Assembly: GCF_009909185.1 (NCBI RefSeq) | Contig: NZ_JAAAMV010000031.1 | Location: forward strand, 43,716 to 107,715 | Source of the DNA: Paenibacillus glycinis | GTDB taxonomy: Bacteria > Bacillota > Bacilli > Paenibacillales > Paenibacillaceae | Direction of reading: 5' to 3' | Length of the DNA: 64,000 bases | In this document: positions 35,465 to 44,332 of the stretch, in pieces | Numbering within the stretch: the stretch's first letter is position 1 | How the letters are laid out: every line of letters begins with the position of its first letter | Position numbers and translations under genes: made by a program | Notes under the pieces: generated by a model | The model's database searches: none | Seen by the model: the letters and a program-made list of their open reading frames with translations, nothing else | Told to the model about the DNA's origin: nothing

Positions 35465-35538
35465 TGCGCGGGCATTATGGCAGGGCATTGGCAGTGCTGC
35501 GCCACCCGGTATGTTTTCCGGCAAAACGAGGGAGTCAT

Positions 35539-35649
35539 TTGTCTTCGCAAACGATCGTTTCGAACGACGATGAGTCGGCCGGCATGCTGGAATTGGAGTG
35601 GGACGAGGACCGTGATGACCGCACGCTGCTCGCCGCCATTATTCGATAG
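35539..35649 (+). CDS. Possible 36-residue acidic peptide
   Basis: A TTG-started frame with AGGGAG four bases upstream encodes an acidic peptide (contains ESAGMLELEWDEDRDDRTLL). I recognise no family. The ribosome binding site is close and the codon use resembles real genes, but the length makes chance likely. It lies in the 430-bp gap between the locus B permeases and the oxidoreductase gene. Confidence 0.2.
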   Translation: MSSQTIVSNDDESAGMLELEWDEDRDDRTLLAAIIR

Positions 35650-35697
35650 GCTCCTCGCGCCGACCTGTCGCAAAATCGCACATCGCGTGACATCAAG

Positions 35698-35727
35698 TTG
35701 AAGTAAACATTGCCGCGGCGATATGCT
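35698..35727 (+). promoter_or_regulatory. Probable promoter of the oxidoreductase gene
   Basis: TTGAAG at 35698-35703 and TATGCT at 35722-35727 with an 18-bp spacer, 70 bp before the start codon. Confidence 0.4.
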
Positions 35728-35797
35728 ATCTTCATTTTGTGTCTTTATTTATATCGAGCTGCACTTCAACCACATTCATAGGAAGAAGGATCGGACC

Positions 35798-36880
35798 ATG
35801 AGCGAAAAGCTGCGAATTGGCATCATCGGAACCGGGGGCATTGCCAAATCCCACGTATCCGCGTATAAAAAGCTGCCGTATGTCGAGATCGTCGGCGTAG
35901 CGGACGTTATCCCGGGCAAAGCGGCCGCGTTTGCGGAGGCGCAGGCGCTGACGGAAGCGGCGACCTTCGACAGCCACACCGAGCTGCTGCGCATGGAGCT
36001 GGACGGCGTCAGCATCTGCACGCCGAACGTATCGCATCACGTCACGACGGTCGACGCGTTGCGCGCCGGCAAGAACGTGCTGCTAGAGAAACCGATGTCC
36101 GTCACGCTTCAGGAAGGCATCGAGATGACGCAAGCCGCCAAGGAAAGCGGAAAAATGCTCACGCTCGGCTTCCAGCCGCGCTATGACCCGAATATGAAAC
36201 TGCTGCAAAAAATCGTGCAATCCGGACGCCTCGGCAACGTGTACTACGTCGAGACGGGCGGCGGACGCCGCCGCGGCATGCCCGGCGGCACGTTCATCAG
36301 CAAGAAGCTTGCCGGCGCCGGCGCGATGGCCGATATCGGCTGCTACTCGCTGGACATGGCGCTGAACACGCTCGGCTATCCGCGTCCGCTGACGGTGTCC
36401 GCATTCACGTCGAACCATTTCGGGGCGAATAATCTGTATCATCCGGAAGCGAGCAATTTCGAGGTCGAGGATTTCGGCGTCGCGATGGTGCGCTTCGAGA
36501 ACGACCTCGTGCTGCAGTTCAAGATCTCCTGGGCGATGCACATGGATACGCTCGGCGCGACGATGTTCCTCGGCACGGACGCCGGCCTGAAAGTAACGCC
36601 TGCCGGCGTAGGGCCGTGGTCCGGCGTATGGGACGGCTCGGTCGGCTCCATCACGCTCTACCATGACGAGTTCGGCGCCCATACTTCGACGCCGATTCCG
36701 ATCATCGAGCATCAGTTGAACCTGTTCGACCGGAAAGTGCATGACTTTGCCGAAGCGGTTCGGGACGGCCTGCCGGCTCCGATTCCGGGCGATCAGATTC
36801 TCATTCAGCAAGCCATTATCGACGGCGTGCTGCGCTCGGCGGAATCCCGCCGCGAAGTATCCGTGGAACTGCCGCGCTAA
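35798..36880 (+). CDS. Gfo/Idh/MocA family oxidoreductase
   Basis: A 360-residue NAD(P)-dependent oxidoreductase. The Rossmann motif GIIGTGGIAKSHVSAY begins near residue 8, the conserved EKPMSVTLQEG near 95, and the C-terminal domain has GAGAMADIGCYSLDMAL. The gene starts at the ATG 35798 (AGGAAGAAGGA upstream). It has its own promoter but lies behind sugar locus B, so it may process the sugar that locus imports (inference). It is only distantly similar to the Gfo/Idh/MocA protein of locus A. Confidence 0.9.
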   Translation: MSEKLRIGIIGTGGIAKSHVSAYKKLPYVEIVGVADVIPGKAAAFAEAQALTEAATFDSHTELLRMELDGVSICTPNVSHHVTTVDALRAGKNVLLEKPMSVTLQEGIEMTQAAKESGKMLTLGFQPRYDPNMKLLQKIVQSGRLGNVYYVETGGGRRRGMPGGTFISKKLAGAGAMADIGCYSLDMALNTLGYPRPLTVSAFTSNHFGANNLYHPEASNFEVEDFGVAMVRFENDLVLQFKISWAMHMDTLGATMFLGTDAGLKVTPAGVGPWSGVWDGSVGSITLYHDEFGAHTSTPIPIIEHQLNLFDRKVHDFAEAVRDGLPAPIPGDQILIQQAIIDGVLRSAESRREVSVELPR

Positions 36881-36957
36881 TCGTTCGTGGCCCAGGCTGC
36901 GCGTCATTCGTTGCTGACGGGGGAAAGAGCGTTGGCACAACAGCATTGAAACATAAG

Positions 36958-36985
36958 AAAGGGGCGCCGGCTGCGGCGCCCCTTT
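36958..36985. terminator. Bidirectional terminator between convergent genes
   Basis: An 11-bp stem AAAGGGGCGCC/GGCGCCCCTTT with loop GGCTGC, flanked by A and T runs. Confidence 0.8.
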
Positions 36986-36993
36986 CGCTGCGA

Positions 36994-37746
36994 TCAGATC
37001 GACATGCCGCCCGAGACTTCGATGCGCTGCGCATTGACCCAGCGGTTGTCCTCGGAGAGCAGCGAGGCGATCATCGGGCCGATATCGTCGGGCTCGCCGG
37101 CGCGGCCGAGCGCCGTTATTTCCGCGACGCGCTTGTTCAAATCCGGGTTGTCGCGGACCATGCCGCCGCTGAAATCGGTCGCGATCGCTCCCGGCGCGAC
37201 CGCGTTGACGGCGATGCCGCGCGCGCCGAGTTCTTTGGCTTGATATTTGGTAAGGGTCTCGACAGCGCCCTTCATCGAGGCGTAGGCCGCGCTGCCCGGC
37301 GTAACGATGCGGGTTAGTCCCGTCGAGACGTTCACGATCCGTCCGCCGTCATTGATGAGCGGAAGGAGCTTTTGCGTCAAGAAGAACACGCCTTTGAAGT
37401 GGACATTGTACAAGGTGTCCAATTCCTCCTCGGTCGTCTCGGCGAAGGATTGGTGATGCGAAGTGCCGGCGTTATTGACCAGGTAATCGAAGCGCTCCGC
37501 GCCAAGCTCCTTCAGCGCTTGTCCCGCGCTTTGCACGAACGCGTCGAACGAGCCGGCTTTGCTCGTGTCGAGCTGGAGGGCGATTGCTTTGCGTCCCGCT
37601 TCGCGGACCAGACCAACGACGGCCTCCGCTTCTGCCTGATTGGAATGATACGTGAATATGGCATCTACGCCGCGTTTTGCAAGATTCAGAACGGTGTTGC
37701 GGCCCAAACCGCGGCTTCCGCCGGTGACGATCGCTATTTTAGACAT
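36994..37746 (-). CDS. SDR family oxidoreductase
   Basis: A 250-residue classical SDR. TGGSRGLG is at residues 8-15, NNAG at 91-94, catalytic Ser141, Tyr155 and Lys159 (YASMK) are present, and the C-terminus ends with VSGGMSI, the usual cofactor-binding edge of FabG-like SDRs. FTYHSNQAEA after the second strand suggests NADP(H). A perfect 18-bp palindrome lies about 35 bp upstream of the start, the type of operator bound by TetR repressors; no regulator gene lies beside it. Substrate unknown. Confidence 0.9.
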   Translation of the reverse strand: MSKIAIVTGGSRGLGRNTVLNLAKRGVDAIFTYHSNQAEAEAVVGLVREAGRKAIALQLDTSKAGSFDAFVQSAGQALKELGAERFDYLVNNAGTSHHQSFAETTEEELDTLYNVHFKGVFFLTQKLLPLINDGGRIVNVSTGLTRIVTPGSAAYASMKGAVETLTKYQAKELGARGIAVNAVAPGAIATDFSGGMVRDNPDLNKRVAEITALGRAGEPDDIGPMIASLLSEDNRWVNAQRIEVSGGMSI

Positions 37747-37780
37747 CTGAATTCCTTCTTTCGGTGAAATGCCGGTTATA

Positions 37781-37798
37781 TAACTAACCGGTTAGTTA
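37781..37798. promoter_or_regulatory. Perfect 18-bp palindromic operator
   Basis: TAACTAACCGGTTAGTTA is its own reverse complement over all 18 bases. It lies upstream of the minus-strand SDR gene and is near-identical to the dyad at 4515-4532. TetR-family binding is the likely function. Confidence 0.7.
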
Positions 37799-38158
37799 AT
37801 ATTATATGCCCATAGCTCTCATTGTCAACCGCATATTATTGTTACGAGCCACTATGATGCGTATCGCTGCCGTTGCTTAGGATAACCACGTCAGCGGAAG
37901 TTTATCCTGCCAGCCTTCCTAAACTCGCGGCATGCAAAATGGACGCGCAAAAAGCCATCGTTCACCGGCTTCAAACCGACGCTCCTTCCGGGCTTGCCGG
38001 TCGTTCCGCGCCTCGGACGTATCCGAAGCCGATATTCGGCTGATCGTTGCTTTTCGTCTGCTGTCGGGCTCGGTTATTGCAATGCACGGTAATAAACGAG
38101 ACGCCGAAACGGCGAAAGAAGCTTCGCCGTCCGTCGCGATTATCGGCCTTCAATATCG
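37799..38158. other. Intergenic stretch without a recognised gene
   Basis: No gene I can support. It holds one hairpin ACGGCGAA (38109-38116) / TTCGCCGT (38123-38130) without a T-run. It is bordered by the decayed LysR gene and may itself be degraded coding sequence. Confidence 0.4.
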
Positions 38159-38553
38159 TTATTGAAGCTGGTCGCCTGATTCATCTTGCGGGATCGCTTC
38201 CCGCGCGATCCGGCAAAGGTCTTGCAGCAATGGCAGGCGCTTGTCCTCCTTCCATACTAATGCTGCCTCGCTAATCATCGGCGGGTCGCTCGGCCGCCTA
38301 TAAGCGACTTCGTTCGGCCGCACGCCGCCGAGGCTGCTCGCGACTACCGTCACCCCGATTCCCGCCGCCACCAGGCCGATGATCGCCGATTCGGTCGTCG
38401 CTTCCTAGGCGATTCGAGGGCTGAAGCCGGCCAGATGACAGAGCGCGATAAAATCATCGAACAGCTGTTGATTGGCATCGAGCTCGTCTTCCAGCCGCTT
38501 GATCTGGAAGCTCAGCGGCTGCTGGGCGATGTGCAGCATTTCGGCCGCCCGAC
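38159..38553 (-). pseudogene. LysR-family regulator pseudogene with internal deletion and stop
   Basis: Reading the minus strand from 38553, the HTH segment RAAEMLHIAQQPLSFQIKRL followed by EDEL is clear LysR sequence. It jumps directly to LFDDFIALCHLAGFSPRIA, which in complete LysR proteins lies some 150 residues later, so the middle of the gene is deleted. An in-frame TAG (38405-38407) follows, and then the C-terminal part of the effector domain (SAIIGLVAAGIGVTVVASS) continues to the stop at 38159. The N-terminal 15-20 residues of the HTH domain are also missing, cut where the SDR sequence begins. Three independent lesions make this a dead gene. Confidence 0.85.
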
Positions 38554-39300
38554 CAAGTCGTGCTGATCACCGGAACCGGAGACGGTCAGGGTCGCGTCGC
38601 CGCGCTTACGTTTGCGCGGGAAGGGGCGAAGGTCGTCGGGAGCGACATCAAGGCGGAATCGAACGACGAGACGGCCGAGCTCGTACGCCGCGCAGGCGGC
38701 GAGATGACGAGCATCGCGCCGATCGATCTCACGGATCCCGAGCAAGCGCGGAAGCTCGTCGAGGATGCGGTGTCCGCTTACGGCGGGCTCGACGTCGACT
38801 ACAACAATGCGGCGATGCAGTATTTCGGTCCGATGCCCGATTTTGCGATCGAGCACTGGCGGGCGACGATCGCCGGCGAACTCGACATTCCTTTCTTCGT
38901 GTCGAAGTACGCGTGGCCGCATCTGGTGAAGCGCGGCGGAGGCGCGATCATCAACGTCGCGTCCATGGCGAGCATGATCGCCGGTGAGACCCCGCCGATG
39001 GTCGCGCACGGCGCGGCGAACGCCGGCGTCATCGCCATGACGCGCCAATTCGCGCTCGAAGGCGCGCCTCACGGCATACGCTCGGTAGCGATCAGTCCCG
39101 GCCCGATCCTGACTCCGGCGAGCGACCGCGACCTCGGCGACAACCAGGCGGCCCGGGACGCGATTACCGGCAAGACGCTTCTCAAGCGCTTCGGAAGGCC
39201 GGAGGAAGTCGTGGAGCTGGCGGCTTTCCTCGCGTCCGATCGGGCGTCTTACATTACGGGGGCCAACTATGCGGTCGACAGCGGCGCGACCGCTTGGTAA
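38551..39300 (+). pseudogene. SDR oxidoreductase, 5'-truncated and lacking the catalytic motif
   Basis: About 248 codons of SDR sequence, starting abruptly in the first strand (DQVVLITGTGDGQGRVAAL) with no plausible start codon or ribosome binding site; GTG at 38560 is the only candidate. The first 7-10 residues and the promoter are lost at the junction with the LysR remnant. The site of the catalytic YxxxK reads HGAAN, so both Tyr and Lys are replaced, and NNAG reads NNAA. The C-terminus (SYITGANYAVDSGATAW) is intact. It was probably the divergently transcribed target of the neighbouring LysR gene. A residual non-catalytic protein is possible but unlikely. Confidence 0.7.
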
Positions 39301-39357
39301 CGAACCGCGACAGCGGCGCGAGCCGGCGAAATGCCATCATGGAATTTTCAAGCAAGC

Positions 39358-39402
39358 AAAAGCCCGTTCCCGGCCTTTCCTGAGGCCTTGAACGGGCTTT
39401 TT
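39358..39402. terminator. Terminator between convergent genes
   Basis: AAAAGCCCGTTC (39358-39369) pairs with GAACGGGCTTTT (39390-39401) with nested GGCC/GGCC, followed by T. Confidence 0.9.
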
Positions 39403-39464
39403 CGCGTCTATCCGCGTTATGCCGGACGCTTCTATAATTCAAAGGTAGCCATGTTGGTCTCCGC

Positions 39465-39923
39465 TTAGTACAAGTTCAGCGCGCGAAGGCCGCTCGACCC
39501 GATTCTTGCGATCGGCAGGGAAGCGAATAGCGTCGCCGCTGCCTGCGCCACCAAGATATCGTTGGCGCTCGTGCTCCCGCTCACTCCGATTGCCCCGACG
39601 AAGTGGCCGCCGTTCGTGACGAGCGGAATGCCGCCGCCCAGAACGACGACTCTCCCGTTGTTCGTCGTATTCAAGCCGTATTGCGGTCCGTTCGGCACGG
39701 ACGTTGCCGACAGATTGGCGGTGGGGGTCTGCAGCCCGATCGCGGTCCATGCTTTATCGATCGCGATGGCGATGCCGGCGATCTTGCCATTGTCCATCCG
39801 CTCGAACGCGATCAGATTGCCGCCGTCGTCGACGACGGCGATGTTTTCGACGATCCCGAGCTCCTTCGATTTCCGCACCGCTTCGTTCAGCAGCAGTTTT
39901 GCGATATCCAGCGTTAATTTCAT
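39465..39923 (-). CDS. GlcG/HbpS-family heme-binding-like protein
   Basis: A 152-residue protein of the GlcG/HbpS family (Pfam Haem_degrading). The family pattern is plain: an N-terminal helix followed by NIAVVDDGGNLIAFERMD, AIDKAWTAIGLQTPT, and the glycine-rich GGGIPLV...VGAIGVSG. Members bind heme or are encoded with glycolate and other catabolic enzymes; no enzymatic role can be assigned here. No signal peptide is visible. A minus-strand GGAGCGCGCAAGCGAA context precedes the ATG. It is monocistronic. Confidence 0.88.
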   Translation of the reverse strand: MKLTLDIAKLLLNEAVRKSKELGIVENIAVVDDGGNLIAFERMDNGKIAGIAIAIDKAWTAIGLQTPTANLSATSVPNGPQYGLNTTNNGRVVVLGGGIPLVTNGGHFVGAIGVSGSTSANDILVAQAAATLFASLPIARIGSSGLRALNLY

Positions 39924-40165
39924 TTCGCTTGCGCGCTCCTTCGATGATCGCCGTAGGCGATTTTCTACAATTTATGAAGGAGATCGCCTTTGGTGAATTT
40001 CATCGGGAAGAAACCCGTCAAGGCAGGCAAATTCGGCGGCCGTTACCGCGCGCTTCTCCGGAATAGTTCCCTTCAGGTAACTTAATATAACATTTTTCAC
40101 TCCTTCTCAGGTCCGAACGAGTTTACTATACTTGGAGAGGGCATACGATTGGAGCTGATGGACGA

Positions 40166-40498
40166 ATGTTGTACGAGTTGAGAATCTATACGATTCTTCC
40201 GGGAAGGATCGAGGCGATTCGAAAGCGCTTTTCCGAGCATACGTTTGGCATTTTCGACCGATTGGGCATGCAGGTGTGCGACTTCTGGGAGGATCTGGAG
40301 GCGCAGCCGAAGCTCTACTACACCATGAGCTACGTCAGCATGGAAGAACGCACCAGACAATGGGAAGCGTTCTCGCAGGACGAAGAATGGAACGAAGTGA
40401 AACGGCAATCCGAGCAGGACGGCAAAATCGTCGAACGCGTCGAGCAGATCTTTATGAAACATGCGGATTATTTTAATTCGAAGATCGGGAGGAACTAG
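40166..40498 (+). CDS. NIPSNAP family protein
   Basis: A 110-residue protein of the NIPSNAP family, a ferredoxin-like dimeric alpha/beta barrel fold. MLYELRIYTILPGRIEAI at the N-terminus and the segments KRFSEHTFGIFDRLGMQVCDFW and RTRQWEAFSQDEEWNEVKR are diagnostic. Its biochemical function is not established. The stop lies 3 bases before the first aldo-keto reductase start, so the two are one operon; it may serve as an accessory to that enzyme (inference). Confidence 0.9.
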   Translation: MLYELRIYTILPGRIEAIRKRFSEHTFGIFDRLGMQVCDFWEDLEAQPKLYYTMSYVSMEERTRQWEAFSQDEEWNEVKRQSEQDGKIVERVEQIFMKHADYFNSKIGRN

Positions 40499-40501
40499 AT
40501 C

Positions 40502-41482
40502 ATGAGATACGCTTACCTGGGAAAGTCCGGCTTGAAGGTCAGCCGATTGTGTCTGGGCACGATGAATTTCGGACCGGAAACGGATGAGAAGGAATCATTT
40601 CGGATCATGGACGCCGCTTTGGATGCCGGAGTCAACTTTTTCGATACCGCCAACGTTTACGGCGGACAGGACAACAGGGGAAGAACCGAGGAAATCATCG
40701 GACGCTGGTTCGCGCAGGGCGGCGGGCGCCGGGAGAAGGTCGTGCTGGCCACCAAAGTGTACGGCGACATGGACGATCCGGCCGACGGCCCCAACGCGGC
40801 GCGCGGCTTGTCCGCGTACAAGATCCGCCGCCATCTGGAAGCCTCGCTGCGCCGCTTGAATACGGATCACGTCGAGCTGTATCAGATGCACCACGTGGAC
40901 CGCAACGTCAGCTGGGACGAGCTATGGGAAGCGTTCCAAGTCTACGTGAACCAAGGGAAGATCAGCTATGTCGGCGCCAGCAACTTCGCCGGGCGGGACC
41001 TGGTGAAAGCCCAATACGAAGCCAAAGCCAGACATACGCTCGGACTCGTCTCCGAACAGCATAAATACAGCCTGCTGTGCAGATTGCCCGAATTGGAAGT
41101 GCTTCCCGCGGCCGAGGAACACGGCATCGGCGTCATCGCGTGGAGTCCATTGGACGGCGGGCTGCTCGGAGGCAACGCGCTCAAATCGTCCGGCGGCTCG
41201 AGAAGCACGCGCTCGCAGGAACGGGTGGAAGCGATCCGCGGCAAGCTGGAACAATTCGCCAGCCTGTGCCGGGAACTCGGCGAGAGCGAAGCGAACGTCG
41301 CGCTCGCGTGGACCTTGAAGCATCCGGCGATGACCGCGCCGATCATCGGACCGCGCACGCTGGAGCAATTCCAGAACACGCTGCGCGTCGTCGAGATCCA
41401 GCTGACGGACGATACGATGAAGCGTCTGGACGAGATCTTCCCCGGACCCGGCGGCGAAGCTCCGCAAGCTTACGCTTGGTAA
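40502..41482 (+). CDS. Aldo/keto reductase
   Basis: A 326-residue NADPH-dependent aldo-keto reductase of the YvaA/Tas-like AKR group. The catalytic tetrad is visible as Asp48, Tyr53 (FFDTANVYG), Lys85 (LATKVYG) and His130 (YQMHHVD). The TIM-barrel C-terminus has the NADPH-binding segment APIIGPRTLEQFQNTL. It starts 3 bases after the NIPSNAP stop, with GGGAGGAACTAG as ribosome binding site. Substrate unknown; members reduce aldehydes and sugar derivatives. Confidence 0.92.
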   Translation: MRYAYLGKSGLKVSRLCLGTMNFGPETDEKESFRIMDAALDAGVNFFDTANVYGGQDNRGRTEEIIGRWFAQGGGRREKVVLATKVYGDMDDPADGPNAARGLSAYKIRRHLEASLRRLNTDHVELYQMHHVDRNVSWDELWEAFQVYVNQGKISYVGASNFAGRDLVKAQYEAKARHTLGLVSEQHKYSLLCRLPELEVLPAAEEHGIGVIAWSPLDGGLLGGNALKSSGGSRSTRSQERVEAIRGKLEQFASLCRELGESEANVALAWTLKHPAMTAPIIGPRTLEQFQNTLRVVEIQLTDDTMKRLDEIFPGPGGEAPQAYAW

Positions 41483-41561
41483 CGGCCTGGCTATTGCGCG
41501 TTGAATGAATAGGTTTTGACCGGCAGTACCTTACGATTCGATCGAAGGAGTGGTGAGTACG

Positions 41562-42476
41562 GTGAGCGAGTTGCAAAAATCGGCCTTGGGCCGAACCGGT
41601 CTGGAAGTAAGCCGTCTTGGATTCGGCGCGATGGAGATTCGCGGTCCCCGCATTTGGGGCGGAAGGCCGGTAGCGGAAGCGGAAGCGGAGCGGATCTTGA
41701 ACGCGGTGCTCGATTCGGGCATCAATTTTATCGATACGGCTTATGATTACGGCTTGAGCGAAGCGTACATCGGCCGTTACATCAGCCACCGGCGCAGCGA
41801 GTATATCCTGGCGACCAAATGCGGCTGCACGGTCGTCAATGCGGGCGATCACGACGAGACGCCGCATGTGTGGACGAGGGAGAACCTGCTCCGCAATATC
41901 GACGAAAGCCTGGCTAGAATGAAGACGGACTACGTGGACTTGCTGCAGCTGCATAATCCTTCGTTGGAACAGACGGAGGAAGGCGGTTTGATCGAGGTGC
42001 TGAAAGAAATTCAGGCGGCGGGCAAAGCGCGCTGGATCGGCATCTCCTCGACGATCCCGCATATTGCGGCCTATATCGAATCAGGCGCGTTCGATTCGTT
42101 CCAGATCCCGTATTCCGCGCTCGAGCGGGACCACGAGAACCTCATCGCCCAAGCGGCGGCGGCGGGGGCGGGGACGATCATTCGAGGCGGCGTGGGCCGC
42201 GGCGAACCCGGCCACGGGCTTGGCAATCAGGACCGGTGGGCGATCTGGGAGGACGCGAAGCTGGATGAATTGCTGGACGAGGGCGAAAGCCGGACCGGAT
42301 TTTTGCTGCGGTTCACGCTTAGCCATCCCGGCATGAACACGACGATCGTCGGAACGAAGAACCCGGAACACTTGGCTGAAAATATTCGTATCGCGCAGAA
42401 GGGACCGCTTGCCGATCACGTGTACGAAGAGGCGAAAAAGCGCCTGCTCGAAGCGGGGCAAGGACCTAAGGCGTAA
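41562..42476 (+). CDS. Aldo/keto reductase
   Basis: A second aldo-keto reductase, about 304 residues. The tetrad is Asp58, Tyr63 (FIDTAYDYG), Lys86 (LATKCG) and His131 (LQLHNPS), counted from GTG 41562. That GTG is favoured because AAGGAG lies 11 bases upstream; two earlier GTG codons (41550 and 41553) overlap or abut the site. It follows the first reductase after 80 bases and is clearly different in sequence, so it is a companion rather than a recent duplicate. TTIVGTKNPEHLAENIR is the cofactor-binding end of the barrel. Confidence 0.9.
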   Translation: MSELQKSALGRTGLEVSRLGFGAMEIRGPRIWGGRPVAEAEAERILNAVLDSGINFIDTAYDYGLSEAYIGRYISHRRSEYILATKCGCTVVNAGDHDETPHVWTRENLLRNIDESLARMKTDYVDLLQLHNPSLEQTEEGGLIEVLKEIQAAGKARWIGISSTIPHIAAYIESGAFDSFQIPYSALERDHENLIAQAAAAGAGTIIRGGVGRGEPGHGLGNQDRWAIWEDAKLDELLDEGESRTGFLLRFTLSHPGMNTTIVGTKNPEHLAENIRIAQKGPLADHVYEEAKKRLLEAGQGPKA

Positions 42477-42593
42477 ATCAAGCGTGGCGGACTGCATTGA
42501 CGCGGAGGTCAACGAGTCGACAACGATGCGATCGACGTCATGTTCGCCGGGCTAAGCAGCTTTCGTTTGCTTGAGAATGAAATCCGTCCATTC

Positions 42594-42625
42594 AACCGCG
42601 TATCCTCTATAGGACACGCGGTTTT
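42594..42625 (+). terminator. Terminator after the aldo-keto reductase operon
   Basis: AACCGCGT (42594-42601) pairs with ACGCGGTT (42616-42623), with inner TCCT/AGGA around CTAT, followed by T. The remaining gap to 42800 shows no gene. Confidence 0.7.
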
Positions 42626-42800
42626 CTCATTTCATGGGAGGTTTAACGGTTGCGATCTCGGGCAATCGAATGCAGGGAAGAGGCGGGAGAGGTACCGCTC
42701 CCGATATGGCGTGCCATCGTGCTACGGCAAGCTGACGGGCAGGATTATGCAGCGACGACTCCGAATTGCTACCTATTCAATGATCAGGAAGGAGGGATCG

Positions 42801-43314
42801 ATGATGGTCATTCAATCTGCTAGGCTGAACCTCCGAAGAACGGCATTTGACGATTTGACGTTTGTCGCAGACATTGAAAGCGATCCGGAAAACAGCGTAT
42901 ATGTCGGGCAGTGGACTTTCGAACAACATCGGGAATCCTTAACGAATGCGGATATCAGTCATATCATTATCGAGGAGAAGCATGGGGGTCAAAATCGGAT
43001 ATATGATCCTGTCGGGCTTAAAAGATCCCAATAAGGCGCTTTGCGTAAAACGCATAACGATGAAGGCCAAAGGTCGCGGTTATGGCAAAGAAGCCATGGA
43101 AGCGATGATGAAGTGGGCATTTGAAAATACCGTAACGCATCGGATATGGCTGGACGTGAAAGATTTCAATCGAAGGGCGCAGCATGTTTATGAATCCGTC
43201 GGCTTTCGGCGCGAAGGAACTTTACGGGAGAGTTACTTGAATGGAGACGTATTTGAATCCCTTATCGTGATGTCTATTCTGAGGCATGAATACAAAACGG
43301 AGCAGTTGCCCTGA
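42801..43314 (+). pseudogene. GNAT acetyltransferase gene with one frameshift
   Basis: Two overlapping frames together give one complete GNAT protein of about 170 residues. The first begins at ATG 42801/42804 (AAGGAGGG upstream) and reads MVIQSARLNLRRTAFDDLTF up to HIIIEEKHG; the second continues VKIGYMILSGLKDPNKALCV through the acetyl-CoA loop KGRGYGKEAME to the stop at 43314. The switch falls at a run of five G (42984-42988); four G would restore EEKHGVKIGYMIL. Everything else is intact, so the lesion is very recent or a sequencing error in a homopolymer. The family acetylates amines or protein N-termini; the substrate is unknown. Confidence 0.8.
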
Positions 43315-43354
43315 CTGGACGCAAGGGGCAGTAACTACAGACGGTCTACGAAGG

Positions 43355-43378
43355 GTCCGCAGCGATGCGGGCTTTTTT
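43355..43378 (+). terminator. Terminator before the glutamine locus
   Basis: A 7-bp stem GTCCGCA/TGCGGGC with loop GCGA is followed by six T. Confidence 0.75.
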
Positions 43379-43465
43379 GCCATTTCGGGACAGGCATGAA
43401 ATTCCAGGCGAACTGTAGGATTCGATCGGATTGCGTAGGTTTTCGTTATGATTATCTACACATCA

Positions 43466-43482
43466 TGTGATTTTACATAACA
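43466..43482. promoter_or_regulatory. GlnR/TnrA box
   Basis: TGTGATTTTACATAACA matches the TnrA/GlnR consensus TGTNA-N7-TNACA exactly. It lies 45 bp before glnQ, which suits nitrogen control of the glutamine operon. Confidence 0.7.
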
Positions 43483-43526
43483 TAACTTGTCCCGATTATG
43501 CGCGAGATGCGGAAAGGAGGATGCCG

Positions 43527-44255
<729 letters not shown>

Positions 44256-44332
44256 CGGCCTTTTATTCTAGGCATGCAAGCAATCGTTCGACCGTTCGTT
44301 ACGATCAAACTCATGGAGAGGGGTTTTAGGGC

